A stretch of 64,000 nucleotides of DNA from Herbihabitans rhizosphaerae (GTDB lineage Bacteria > Actinomycetota > Actinomycetes > Mycobacteriales > Pseudonocardiaceae). The stretch is from positions 1-64,000 of the forward strand of contig NZ_SGWQ01000018.1 in the NCBI RefSeq assembly GCF_004216555.1. Direction: 5' to 3'. The first letter of the stretch is position 1; the number at the start of each line of letters is the position of its first letter. The notes beneath the pieces were generated by a model, which saw nothing but the letters and a program-made list of their open reading frames with translations, had not been told where the DNA came from and did no database searches. A program made the position numbers and the translations under genes. Positions 16,904 through 25,286 of the stretch are shown here, in pieces.

Positions 16904-17331
16904 GTGTCCTCCAGTACGAAACTGATCAAGCCGAGAATGTGGGCGCTCGTGGTCAGGCCGCCGACGATCACGATCTTCAAATGGGCGCGTTCCTCGTCGT
17001 AGATCGTTTCCAGGCGCAGCCGCTGGTCGCCGTCGCGGCGCGCGGCCCCGGCGGTCAGCATCGTGCTGATCCGGCTCGCCGCCTCCGGGCTGATCGCGTC
17101 GATGTCGACGATGCTCGACGCCTCGACGTGCCGCTGCCGGCTGACGGTGTCCCGGACCGTCGGCGTGAGCGGCTGGCCGGTGAACTCCTCCAGGTCCGCG
17201 CGCGCGATCCGGTACTGCTTGCCGATGCGCGTGGCCTTGAGGCGACCGTCGCGGACATAGTTGCGCACGGTGCGCACGTGCAATCCCAGCCGCGCCGCCA
17301 CCTCGTCCGCCGTGAACAACTCCTGCTGCAT
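16900..17331 (-). CDS. Excisionase-type (MerR-like) DNA-binding regulator with C-terminal domain
   Basis: A 143-residue protein. Residues 1-55 form an excisionase/MerR-like winged helix (FTADEVAARLGLHVRTVRNY, then KATRIGKQYRI). The C-terminal half, residues ~60-143, is a distinct domain ending IVGGLTTSAHILGLISFVLED and is probably a sensory or oligomerisation domain. I place the start at ATG 17331, directly before the helix-turn-helix; an upstream ATG at 17358 would add nine residues. It heads the hydrolase-lipoprotein operon and is likely its local regulator. TATCA half-sites repeat just upstream (17341-17357). Confidence 0.8.
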   Translation of the reverse strand: MQQELFTADEVAARLGLHVRTVRNYVRDGRLKATRIGKQYRIARADLEEFTGQPLTPTVRDTVSRQRHVEASSIVDIDAISPEAASRISTMLTAGAARRDGDQRLRLETIYDEERAHLKIVIVGGLTTSAHILGLISFVLEDT

Positions 17332-17390
17332 GAAAACTACTCTATCATTCCCTATCAACAGGTATTCGAAGGAAGTTTAAGGAGCATCAG

Positions 17391-17612
17391 GTGCACCAGG
17401 CTTGTGTGTTCTGCGAGATCGAAGCCGGCACCGACCTGCGCTGCGAGGGCGTGCGACTGTCCCTGGCCGACGGTGCGGCCGCCGGCCAGGACGTTTTCCA
17501 CGTGCACCTGCATGTCATCCCGCGGTTTCGCGGCGACACGCGCACAGGGCGCCGAGCCACACGTGCGGCGCTGGACGAGGTGGCGGGGAAGGTGCGACGC
17601 GCGCAACCGTGA
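17391..17612 (+). pseudogene. Internally deleted HIT-family protein
   Basis: A 73-residue frame that begins with the HIT-family N-terminal zinc/Cys stretch ACVFCEIEAG and jumps straight to the C-terminal region RCEGVRLSLADG and the histidine triad HVHLHVIPRFRGD. Complete HIT proteins have about 60-70 more residues between these parts, including the core strands, so this looks like an in-frame internal deletion. It keeps a good ribosome-binding site (AAGGAG, 8 nt before GTG). It may still be translated, but folding as a HIT hydrolase is unlikely. Divergent from the excisionase-type regulator. Confidence 0.75.
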
Positions 17613-17631
17613 TCGCGTACGGTGTGCCGCG

Positions 17632-18609
17632 ATGATCTCGCCAGACACGCCGCCGGTGTCGGAACGGCTGCGCGCCGAACTCGGCCAGCCGTCCGATGTC
17701 GGGAAGCTCTACAGCAGCCCCGGCTCGCACGTGTGGCGTGTCCTGCTCGGCGAGACACCGGCGGTCGTGAAGCAGTTCCTCGGTGACGGTGCGGACGCCC
17801 GGTTCGACCGCGAGACCACCGCACTGCACGCCGCGGCCGCCGTCGAGCCGCCGCTCGTACCCGAACTGCTCGGCTCCGAGCCGGACGACCACGTGGTCGT
17901 GCTGGAGCACCTGGAGACCGCCAAGAACCCGCCGAGCCTGGTGACCTTCACCGACGCGCTGGCCAGGCTGCACGCGCTCGGCTCGACCGCCAAGCCGGAC
18001 CTGCCCGACGCCGTCCACATCAGACAGTCCGATGTGGACGCGTTCGTCGGTCTGTGCACCAAGCTGTGGATCACCGTGCCGGACGACGCGGCCGCCGAGC
18101 TCGCCGCGCTCGTCGAACGGCTCGCCGCCGCGCCGCGCACCGCGCTGCTGCACGGCGACCCCTGCTACGGCAACGTGCTCTCGGTCGGCGGGCGCGCCTA
18201 CTTCGTGGACTTCGAGCAGGCGTCCCTCGGCGACGGCGCGGCCGAGCTGTCCTACCTGCGCGCCGGGTTCCCCACCTGCGGCCTGTGCCCGACGCTGTCG
18301 GACGTGGAGATCCGCCAGGCCGAGGCGGTCTACCGGGACGGCTGGCGCGGCGCGGGCGGCAGCGGCGAGCCCGGGTCGGTGATCGACCACTGCGTCGCCT
18401 GGGCGCTGCGCGGCGACGCGCTCGTACAGCGGTCCGAACGCGGCCGGCGCGACCAGCTCGCGCGGCTGGTGACCGAAAACTGGAGCTGGGGACCGCACAC
18501 CGCCCGCGAGCGGCTCACCCGACGGCTCGGCGTGGTGGCGAGCCTCGCCGGCGGCACCGCGACCGGCCGGCTCGCCGCGACCGTGCGGCAAAAGGTGTCG
18601 GCTCTCTGA
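17632..18609 (+). CDS. Aminoglycoside-phosphotransferase-like kinase (APH family)
   Basis: A 325-residue protein-kinase-like phosphotransferase. ATP-binding lysine lies in VVKQFL, the catalytic loop is LLHGDPCYGNVL (Asp and Asn in the HGDxxxxN pattern) and the metal-binding motif is YFVDFEQAS. These features are intact, so it should phosphorylate a small molecule, but APH-fold proteins act on many hydroxyl substrates, and an antibiotic-resistance role cannot be claimed. It begins 20 nt after the HIT remnant on the same strand. Confidence 0.85.
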   Translation: MISPDTPPVSERLRAELGQPSDVGKLYSSPGSHVWRVLLGETPAVVKQFLGDGADARFDRETTALHAAAAVEPPLVPELLGSEPDDHVVVLEHLETAKNPPSLVTFTDALARLHALGSTAKPDLPDAVHIRQSDVDAFVGLCTKLWITVPDDAAAELAALVERLAAAPRTALLHGDPCYGNVLSVGGRAYFVDFEQASLGDGAAELSYLRAGFPTCGLCPTLSDVEIRQAEAVYRDGWRGAGGSGEPGSVIDHCVAWALRGDALVQRSERGRRDQLARLVTENWSWGPHTARERLTRRLGVVASLAGGTATGRLAATVRQKVSAL

Positions 18610-18633
18610 CGCGTCTCGTGGTAGACGTCGGTC

Positions 18634-19209
18634 ATGCCGAGCATCCCCGGTCCGGTGATCACCCCGGGTGCCATGCGCGCCCAGCCGCAGCCCACCCTGC
18701 GCACCGAGCACCTCGTCCTGCGGCCGTGGCGGCGTGACGACGCGCCGGCCGTGCTGCGCGCCTACGCCGATCCCGACGTGCGGCACTGGCACTGCCGGTC
18801 CATGGACGACCTGGACGAGTCGCGGGCGTGGATCACCGGTCAGATCGAGGCGTGGCCGACCGAGGCCGGCGCGTCCTGGGCCGTGACCGACCCCGATGAC
18901 GTGCTGCTGGGCCGGGTGTCACTGCGCACCGTGGATCTGGCCGAGGGGCACGCCGAGGTCGGCTACTGGGTGCTGCCCGAGGCACGCGGGCGCGGCGCCG
19001 CCGTCGAGTCGACCGTCGAGATCACCCGGTGGTCCTTCGACGAGTTGGGGCTGCATCGGTTGTGGCTGCGGCACTCCACCCGCAACATCGCGTCCTGCCG
19101 AGTCGCCGAGAAGGTCGGCTATGTCGCGGAGGGCACCAGCGTGAGCGCCGGCCCGCACGCCGACGGCTGGCACGACATGCACAACCACGGGATCGTGTCC
19201 GTCCACTAA
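18634..19209 (+). CDS. GNAT-family N-acetyltransferase
   Basis: A 191-residue acetyltransferase of the RimJ/RimL-like group. It has the opening LRTEHLVLRPWRRDDAPAV, a core strand AEVGYWVLPEARGRG which forms the acetyl-CoA pyrophosphate loop, and the C-terminal NIASCRVAEKVGY helix-strand. Substrates in this group range from ribosomal proteins to small amines. ATG at 18634 is used; an internal ATG at 18673 would remove 13 non-conserved residues. A strong hairpin follows the stop. Confidence 0.87.
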   Translation: MPSIPGPVITPGAMRAQPQPTLRTEHLVLRPWRRDDAPAVLRAYADPDVRHWHCRSMDDLDESRAWITGQIEAWPTEAGASWAVTDPDDVLLGRVSLRTVDLAEGHAEVGYWVLPEARGRGAAVESTVEITRWSFDELGLHRLWLRHSTRNIASCRVAEKVGYVAEGTSVSAGPHADGWHDMHNHGIVSVH

Positions 19210-19226
19210 GGACAGTCCACACAGGA

Positions 19227-19260
19227 CGGTGGCCCGGTCGCGACTGCGACCGGGCCACCG
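19227..19260. terminator. Bidirectional terminator hairpin
   Basis: A perfect 15-bp stem (19227-19241 and 19246-19260, CGGTGGCCCGGTCGC arms) with the 4-nt loop GACT lies between two convergent genes, the acetyltransferase and the aminopeptidase-type hydrolase. No T-tract follows, which is common in high-GC actinobacteria. It can serve both strands. Confidence 0.8.
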
Positions 19261-19272
19261 TTCACGCGATCG

Positions 19273-20877
19273 TCAGCGACGACCCAGCAGCTGACCCAGC
19301 AGGGTCGCCCGCGAGTCGAGGCCGACCGTGCCGTGCTCCCGGGTGGCCACGTTCGCACCCTTCGGCACCGGCTGCGGCTTCGGCGTGCACTGCACGTCGG
19401 AGGCGTTGCCCGGCTTGCGTTCCGGCAACTTGCCAGTGGCCAGGTACTCCGCGATCCGGTCGTCGACGCACGCGTTGCCGCCCAGCGAGCCGGAGTGCAC
19501 GGTGCCGCCCGGCAGGCTGATCAGGCTCGACTTCGGGAAGCTCTGCCGGGCCTGCAGCGCGCCCGGGTACGGCGTGGCCGCGTCCAGCTCCTCGCTGATC
19601 AGCAGCACCGGCGGCGCCTTGGCACCGTCCACCGACACCGGCTTGCTCGCCTTCGCCGCCCAGTTCAGGCACGGCGCGTTGTACCAGGCGTTGGCCCAGG
19701 TCTGGAACGGCGCGCGGAAGTGCGTGGTCCAGTTGTCGAACCGCTGCTGCTTCCACTCCGGCCACTGCACGTCGGTGCACTGAGTGCCGTTGTACATGGC
19801 GAAACCGTTGTCGTCGCCCGGCCCGTTCGCCGCGTCGTAGCGCGCCTTCAGCGGCTCCCACTCGCCGCGGTGCACCCAGCCGGAGAACGCCTTGGCGATG
19901 TCCTCCCAGCGGCGCTGGCCGTAGGCGGCCGGCAGGAACAGGTCGTTGAACTCGCTGGAGCCGATCACCCCGCCGGCCGGCTTCTTGCCCAACTTGTCGC
20001 GCTGCGCGTAGTACTGGCGCTCGACCTCGTGACCGGTCTTGCCGAGGCGGAACACGTTGTCGTAGCGGGAGATCCACTCGAAGTAGATCTTGATGTTGCG
20101 GTCGAACGCGATGTCCTGGTTGAGGTTCGCCTTGTACCAGACGTCCTTGTGGTTCACCACGCCGTCCATCACCACGCGACGCATCCGCTCCGGGTGCAGC
20201 GTGCCGTAGACCTGGCCGAGGTAGGTGCCGTAGGAGAACCCGTAGTAGTTGATCTGCTCGACACCGAGCGCCTTGCGGATGCTCTCCATGTCGTTGATCG
20301 TGTCGGTCGTCTTGACGTGGTCCAGCAGCTTGCCGCCGGCCTTGCCACACGCCTCGGCGTACCCCTTGGCCTTCTCCAGATTCACCCGTTCGATGTTCGG
20401 GTGGACCGGCACGTACTCGGGCCGGTTGTAAGTGAAGTAGTTCGGGTCGCAGGACAGCGCCGGCTTGCTCGAGCCGACGCCGCGCGGGTCGAAGCCGATC
20501 CAGTCGAAGGCCTCGCCGACCTTGTTCGGCACGTTGGCGCCCAGCGTCGCGTAGATCAGACCCGAGCCGCCGGGACCGCCCGGGTTGACCAGGATCGGGC
20601 CCTGGGACTGGGCGTCGGGGACCTTGTGCTTGACCCGCGACACGGCGATCTGGATCTTCTCGCCGTCCAGCTTGGCGTAGTCGAGCGGCACGTCCAGCAT
20701 GCCGCACTCGGCGCCGGCCTTCTTCAAGGACTCGTCGGCACACGCACCCCACGCGATCGCGGGCGGAGCGTACTGCCCTGGTGCGCTCGGCGCGGCCGAC
20801 GCGCCAGAAGGTGCGAGCAGCACGACGCCGGTGATGGCGACGCCGGCTGCCGCCACCGCGGCAACGATCTTCTTCAC
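19273..20877 (-). CDS. Secreted tripeptidyl-aminopeptidase-type serine hydrolase
   Basis: A 534-residue exported alpha/beta-hydrolase. The N-terminus MKKIVAAVAAAGVAITG to ASA (residue ~28) is a Sec signal. The nucleophile elbow is GFSYGTY with Ser215, the oxyanion region is LVNPGGPGGSG, and the C-terminal TAP domain carries the histidine in GGTVHSGSLGG. This matches the Streptomyces tripeptidyl aminopeptidase and mycobacterial Hip1-like family, which release N-terminal tripeptides from proteins outside the cell. GTG start. A related but divergent copy lies at 48676-50157. Confidence 0.9.
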   Translation of the reverse strand: MKKIVAAVAAAGVAITGVVLLAPSGASAAPSAPGQYAPPAIAWGACADESLKKAGAECGMLDVPLDYAKLDGEKIQIAVSRVKHKVPDAQSQGPILVNPGGPGGSGLIYATLGANVPNKVGEAFDWIGFDPRGVGSSKPALSCDPNYFTYNRPEYVPVHPNIERVNLEKAKGYAEACGKAGGKLLDHVKTTDTINDMESIRKALGVEQINYYGFSYGTYLGQVYGTLHPERMRRVVMDGVVNHKDVWYKANLNQDIAFDRNIKIYFEWISRYDNVFRLGKTGHEVERQYYAQRDKLGKKPAGGVIGSSEFNDLFLPAAYGQRRWEDIAKAFSGWVHRGEWEPLKARYDAANGPGDDNGFAMYNGTQCTDVQWPEWKQQRFDNWTTHFRAPFQTWANAWYNAPCLNWAAKASKPVSVDGAKAPPVLLISEELDAATPYPGALQARQSFPKSSLISLPGGTVHSGSLGGNACVDDRIAEYLATGKLPERKPGNASDVQCTPKPQPVPKGANVATREHGTVGLDSRATLLGQLLGRR

Positions 20878-21025
20878 AGTGACTCTTTTCGTGGTCTCCC
20901 GCCGGGCTCACAGGCGCACCGGCAGACGTGTGCGAGAGTCTTGTCGAGCCCTCGCCGGGGCGGACCCTACTAAAGACCGAAACTGGCCGCGACCGAACGG
21001 GAACGGCGTGTCATGGAAGGCTTTC

Positions 21026-21709
21026 ATGTCATCAGCCGCCCTGGTGGACGCCGCCCGCCGAGCCCTGGCGGAGTCGGCCGATCCCGCGCGGGCGCCCGAG
21101 ATGCGGCGCTACATGAAGTCGGAGATGCCGTATCGGGGCGTGCCCAAGCCGGAGCGCGCGAAGCTGGCCAAGACGTTGTTCGCCGAGCACGCGCTGCCAG
21201 ATGTAGAAAGCTGGACGAGAGCAGTGCTCTCGTTGTGGCGCGACGCTTCCTTCCGCGAAGAGCGTTACCTGGCGATCGATCTGACCGGTGATCGCCGGTA
21301 TCGGCCGTGGCAGACGCCGGAGCGGCTGCCGCTGTACGAGGAGCTGATCGTCACCGGGGCGTGGTGGGACTACGTGGACGAGATCGCCAGCCGGCGGGTC
21401 GGGCCGATCCTGCGCGCGCACCCCGAGGAGATGTCCGTCCACATGAGACGGTGGGCGCGGGACGCCGATCCGTGGAAGCGCCGCACGTCGATCATCTGCC
21501 AGCTCGGGAGCAAGGCGGACACCGACACCGAGCTGCTCGCCGACTGCATCGAGCCCAGCATCGGGGACCGGGATTTCTTCCTGCGCAAGGGAATCGGCTG
21601 GGCGCTGCGGCAGCACACCCGAGTGGATCCCGGCTGGGTGGTCCACTTCGTGGACACGCACCCCGACCTCTCGCCGCTGTCCAAGCGGGAGGCGCTGCGG
21701 AATCTGTAG
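21026..21709 (+). CDS. AlkD-type DNA alkylation repair glycosylase
   Basis: A 227-residue HEAT-like-repeat DNA glycosylase that removes 3- and 7-alkylated purines without base flipping. The diagnostic segments are present: WWDYVDEIASR, which carries the catalytic Trp/Asp pair, and FLRKGIGWALRQ, which carries the conserved arginine helix. ATG at 21026 has GGAAGG about 6 nt upstream. It complements the 3-methyladenine glycosylase at 3793-4404. It lies 10 nt ahead of the quinone oxidoreductase and may be cotranscribed. Confidence 0.9.
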   Translation: MSSAALVDAARRALAESADPARAPEMRRYMKSEMPYRGVPKPERAKLAKTLFAEHALPDVESWTRAVLSLWRDASFREERYLAIDLTGDRRYRPWQTPERLPLYEELIVTGAWWDYVDEIASRRVGPILRAHPEEMSVHMRRWARDADPWKRRTSIICQLGSKADTDTELLADCIEPSIGDRDFFLRKGIGWALRQHTRVDPGWVVHFVDTHPDLSPLSKREALRNL

Positions 21710-21719
21710 CGTCGGGGCC

Positions 21720-22700
21720 ATGAGCAAAGCGATCCAGGTGTCGGAAACCGGTGGGCCAGAGGTACTCCAGCTCGTGGAGTTGGACGCGCCGCCGCCCGGG
21801 CCGGGCCAGCTGCTCATCGACGTGGCCGCGGCGGGCGTGAACTACATCGACACGTACCACCGCAGCGGCGCCTACCCACTGGAGCTGCCGTTCGTGCCCG
21901 GCCGTGAGGGTGCCGGCACGGTGCGCGCGGTCGGCGAGGGCGTCGACGGGTTCGCGCCGGGCGACCGGGTCGCCTGGGCCGACGCGGCGGGTGGCTACGC
22001 GGAAGCGGCGGTGATACCGGCCCACGCGGCGTTGCGGGTGCCGGACGGCGTGGACGACGAGACCGCCGCGGCCGTGCCGTTGCAGGGCCTGACCGCCCAC
22101 TACCTGGTGACCTCGACCTACCCGATCGCCGAGGGCGACACGGTGCTCGTGCACGCGGCGGCCGGCGGAGTGGGCCTGCTGCTCGTGCAGCTCGCGAAGG
22201 CCCGCGGCGCCAGGGTCATCGGCACGGTGTCCACAGTGGACAAAGAGAAGCTGGCGCGCGAGGCGGGCGCGGACGAGGTGATCCGGTACACCGAGGTCGA
22301 CTTCGCCGAGCGGACGCGCGAGCTGACCGGCGGGCGCGGGGTCGCGGCGGTGTACGACGGCGTCGGCGCCACGACGTTCGACGGCAGCCTGGCCAGCTTG
22401 CGCAAGCGCGGGACGCTCGCACTGTTCGGCGCGGCGAGCGGGCCGGTGCCGCCGGTGGACCCGCAGCGGTTGAACAAGGCCGGCTCGGTGTTCCTCACTC
22501 GCCCGACGCTCGCGCACCACATCGATGAGCCGGCGGAACTGGCGTGGCGCGCCGGCGAGCTGTTCGACGCGGTGACCTCCGGCGCGCTCACTGTGCGGAT
22601 CGGCGGGCGGTATCAGTTGGCCGAAGCCCGCCGCGCGCACGAGGACCTGCAGGGGCGGCGAACGACGGGCAAGTTGCTGCTTCTTCCCCGGTCGGAATGA
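21720..22700 (+). CDS. NAD(P)H:quinone oxidoreductase, MDR superfamily
   Basis: A 326-residue zinc-free medium-chain dehydrogenase of the Qor type. The N-terminal catalytic domain has NYIDTYHRSGAYPLELP, and the nucleotide-binding site is AAAGGVGLLLVQLAKARG (residues ~143-160). It lacks the zinc-ligand cysteines of alcohol dehydrogenases. It likely reduces quinones with NADPH in the cytosol. It begins 10 nt after alkD. One copy of the 13-bp palindrome is inside it (22229-22241, encoding STVD). Confidence 0.9.
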   Translation: MSKAIQVSETGGPEVLQLVELDAPPPGPGQLLIDVAAAGVNYIDTYHRSGAYPLELPFVPGREGAGTVRAVGEGVDGFAPGDRVAWADAAGGYAEAAVIPAHAALRVPDGVDDETAAAVPLQGLTAHYLVTSTYPIAEGDTVLVHAAAGGVGLLLVQLAKARGARVIGTVSTVDKEKLAREAGADEVIRYTEVDFAERTRELTGGRGVAAVYDGVGATTFDGSLASLRKRGTLALFGAASGPVPPVDPQRLNKAGSVFLTRPTLAHHIDEPAELAWRAGELFDAVTSGALTVRIGGRYQLAEARRAHEDLQGRRTTGKLLLLPRSE

Positions 22701-22880
22701 CGTCGGATTAATCCCCCGGACATTGATCATTTCGTACGACCGCAACGCAAAGTAATCGCGGAAGGTCACCCGAATTCCTTATTTCACGGTCAGAATTCCC
22801 AGCGTAGAGTGACGCCGCGCACCTGCTTGAATACGTAGCGAATTGGTGCGTTCGGGTGTCAGATCAGGAGGTGACCCACC

Positions 22881-23885
22881 GTGGGCGCGGAGGCCAAGCG
22901 CGGCCGCGGCGACCCGATTCGAGAGATCTTCTGGACCCGAACCGGTTTGCTCCTCCTCATCCTGCTGATCGTCTCCGCGTCATCGATCGCGATTTCCGCC
23001 GGCATGCCGACCGGCACGGCCAAGAACATCGTCTCCGCCGTATCGATCGGCACGATGGTGTCCGCGATCGTCGGTTTCGGCCAAACACTGATCACCGCCT
23101 CCGCCGCCCAGCGCGCGACCGTCACCCCGCTGATCGAGGAGAATCGCCGGGCACTCGCCGAACTCAGCGCCGAATACCGGTCGTTGAACAGCGAGTTCTT
23201 CCCCACCCATGTATTCGAGGCGACCACCGCGCCCGACCCCGCGTTCAATCGCCGCCTCATGGAAGACCTCGCCAACACACGCCAGTACGCCTTTCGAGGG
23301 TTCTCCGGACGGCACGCCGCCGCCCGGCTGCTCACCTCCCCCGCCGCGTGGGAACTGCGCGCGGTGGTGGCCGACCCGCGGGAGCTGTCCGGCATCAGCG
23401 GCCGGGCGCGACACCTGGCCCGCCAGGCCGGGCCGGCCGCCGACTACGACGCGATCCAAGCCCTGCTGCACGACGAGATCCGCATCGGCCTTGTCGGGTT
23501 GTTCCTGGCCCGCGGCCGCTGCGAGCGCACCGACGTGTTCGTCGTGCCCGACCCGCCGCTGGACCGGCTGGAGATGTTCGACGACAGCGCGTGGATCACG
23601 CTGTACAGCGACAGCGCCGGCACCACCAAGCTCTACCCGAGGACGCTGCGCTTCTCGCACGGCTCGTTCATCTACAACATGCAGCGCGCCGAGTTCACCC
23701 GGATCACGAGCTCGCGCGACACCCGCCACCTCGCGATCACGCCGACGACCACCCGCCGCGAATTCGTGGACCAATTCGAAGAAGTCACCGGAACACGGCT
23801 GCGCGAGAAGCAGTTCACGGAGCTGGAGGACAAGTTCCACAGCTTCCGTCAGGACTTCTCCGTTGCCGCCGAGCTAGGGAGCTGA
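22881..23885 (+). CDS. Two-TM membrane-anchored protein of unknown function
   Basis: A 334-residue protein with two hydrophobic helices near the N-terminus (residues ~20-40 and ~48-72) and a long, presumably cytosolic, C-terminal part. Residues ~80-110 are helical and charged. The rest alternates strands and helices (VVADPRELSGI, TDVFVVPDPPLDRL, WITLYSDSAG), resembling a sensor or nucleotide-binding fold, but I cannot name the family. GTG at 22881 is fixed by a near-perfect ribosome-binding site, AGGAGGTGA at 22866-22874. It is followed 5 nt later by a cupin-like gene, so the two are an operon. Confidence 0.75.
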   Translation: MGAEAKRGRGDPIREIFWTRTGLLLLILLIVSASSIAISAGMPTGTAKNIVSAVSIGTMVSAIVGFGQTLITASAAQRATVTPLIEENRRALAELSAEYRSLNSEFFPTHVFEATTAPDPAFNRRLMEDLANTRQYAFRGFSGRHAAARLLTSPAAWELRAVVADPRELSGISGRARHLARQAGPAADYDAIQALLHDEIRIGLVGLFLARGRCERTDVFVVPDPPLDRLEMFDDSAWITLYSDSAGTTKLYPRTLRFSHGSFIYNMQRAEFTRITSSRDTRHLAITPTTTRREFVDQFEEVTGTRLREKQFTELEDKFHSFRQDFSVAAELGS

Positions 23886-23890
23886 TCGAC

Positions 23891-24529
23891 GTGCCGCCTC
23901 CGGCCTGCGTGCTGGCCGACCTCGCCGAACGACTGAGTACCGAAGGACCGACGTTGCCGAGGCAGTGGGGGCTGGCCGGGAAACACTTCCGCGAGTGGGC
24001 CGATCAACCGGATCTGCGGGAGAAGCTGCGCGCGTTCCTGATCGGACTGTCGCCGGAGATCTCGACGGCGCTGATCAGCCGATCCCGCGAGACCACCACG
24101 CACTACGCCTGGTGCCTGCGGGACCGGTCGAGCGAGCCGTTCTCGTTCTGGCTGCACCAGTACAAACCGCAGCACGACTGGCGGCGCGGCTACGCCGACT
24201 CCGTGCACAACCACAGGTACCACTTCTGCACCACGCTGCTGCGCGGCGGCTACACGCACGAGCGCTACCGCGCGGCGATCGATCCGGAGACGCGGTTGAT
24301 CTCCTCGGTCGAGCTGATCCGCAGCGCGAACTGCACAACGGGCAACTCGGGACACCTGTGGTGCCACGAGTTCCACCGAATCCCGCACGCCGAGGACGGC
24401 ACCCTCACGTTCCTGGTGAAATCGCGCGCGATGCGGGAGTCGAGCCTGTCCTTCGACCCGGCCACGCGGGCCAGCCAGCGACACGTGCCCGTGGAGTCCC
24501 GACTCGACACGCTGGCCAGCGCCCTTTAG
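23891..24529 (+). CDS. Cupin-like protein rich in conserved-looking histidines
   Basis: A 212-residue protein, GTG start with GGGAG upstream, immediately after the membrane protein gene. It has VHNHRYHF (His106, His108, His111), LLRGGYTHERY with His123, and a second cluster GHLWCHEFHRIPH (His155-His166). This spacing of an HxH strand followed by a later histidine suits a cupin metal site, so a metal-dependent dioxygenase-like or binding role is possible. The fold is inferred from the histidine pattern only. The open frame extends further upstream, but those codons overlap the membrane protein gene. Confidence 0.7.
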   Translation: MPPPACVLADLAERLSTEGPTLPRQWGLAGKHFREWADQPDLREKLRAFLIGLSPEISTALISRSRETTTHYAWCLRDRSSEPFSFWLHQYKPQHDWRRGYADSVHNHRYHFCTTLLRGGYTHERYRAAIDPETRLISSVELIRSANCTTGNSGHLWCHEFHRIPHAEDGTLTFLVKSRAMRESSLSFDPATRASQRHVPVESRLDTLASAL

Positions 24530-24577
24530 CCAGTTACCCTGACCCCACCAGTCCGCCGACGGCTGGAGGGGTTGGAG

Positions 24578-25261
24578 ATGTCTACAGACGCGGCTCAGGT
24601 CGCCGTCACACCCGCGGCACGTGCGGTGCCGCGACCGGTGATCGACGGTGTCGCCAGACGGGTGCGGCGGCTGTGCCGCAAGCACGCGGCGAAGCTGCCG
24701 TTCCACGGTTGGCACCACGTGGGGTTCGTGCGCGACAAGGCGGCGTACTTCGCCGGTCGCAACGGAGCGGATCCGTCGGTCGCGGAGACCGCCGCGCTGG
24801 TGCACGACCTCAACTACATCGTCCGGCGCAACTCCTCGGCGGCGGCCGGCCGCGAGCTGCGCATGCCGCTGCTGGCCAAGGCCGGCGTAGAGGCGCTCGC
24901 CGCGGAGTGGATCGACGACGTGGTGGTGGAGGCGGAGATGTGCACCAGAACGCGCGACATCTCGCTGGAGGCGCAGGCGCTGTCCGACGCGGACACGCTG
25001 TTCAAGGCGCTGCCGACGACTCCGGTCGTGCTCGCGCACCGGTACCTGGAGGAGAACGGGATCGGCCTGGCCGAGCTGGCCGCGAAGATCGTCGGCGAGC
25101 AGGGTACACCGCACGACGACGGGTTCTACTTCTACGACGAGGAGGCCGCGCGGCGCTACGGCCGCTGGGCGACCGCGAACCTGGAGCTGTGGCGGTGCAT
25201 CCAGGAGTCGCTGGACGACCAGGACGTCGACAACCTGCTCGGCGCGATCCCACGAAGTTGA
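24578..25261 (+). CDS. HD-domain phosphohydrolase-like protein
   Basis: A 227-residue protein with the H...HD pattern of the metal-dependent HD superfamily: FHGWHHVGFVRDKA (His43, His46, His47), AALVHDLNY (His76-Asp77) and a later DADTLFK aspartate. Relatives hydrolyse phosphomonoesters or nucleotides. ATG at 24578 has a purine-rich GGAGGGG site upstream; a TTG two codons earlier is possible. It lies 48 nt after the cupin-like gene on the same strand and is probably the third member of that cassette. Substrate unknown. Confidence 0.8.
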   Translation: MSTDAAQVAVTPAARAVPRPVIDGVARRVRRLCRKHAAKLPFHGWHHVGFVRDKAAYFAGRNGADPSVAETAALVHDLNYIVRRNSSAAAGRELRMPLLAKAGVEALAAEWIDDVVVEAEMCTRTRDISLEAQALSDADTLFKALPTTPVVLAHRYLEENGIGLAELAAKIVGEQGTPHDDGFYFYDEEAARRYGRWATANLELWRCIQESLDDQDVDNLLGAIPRS

Positions 25262-25286
25262 CAACAGTTTTCGATAAGCTCGCGGT

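Noticed and set aside
17632-18609. Aminoglycoside resistance gene
   Set aside because: The APH-fold motifs are shared by many small-molecule kinases, and nothing in the context supports antibiotic resistance.
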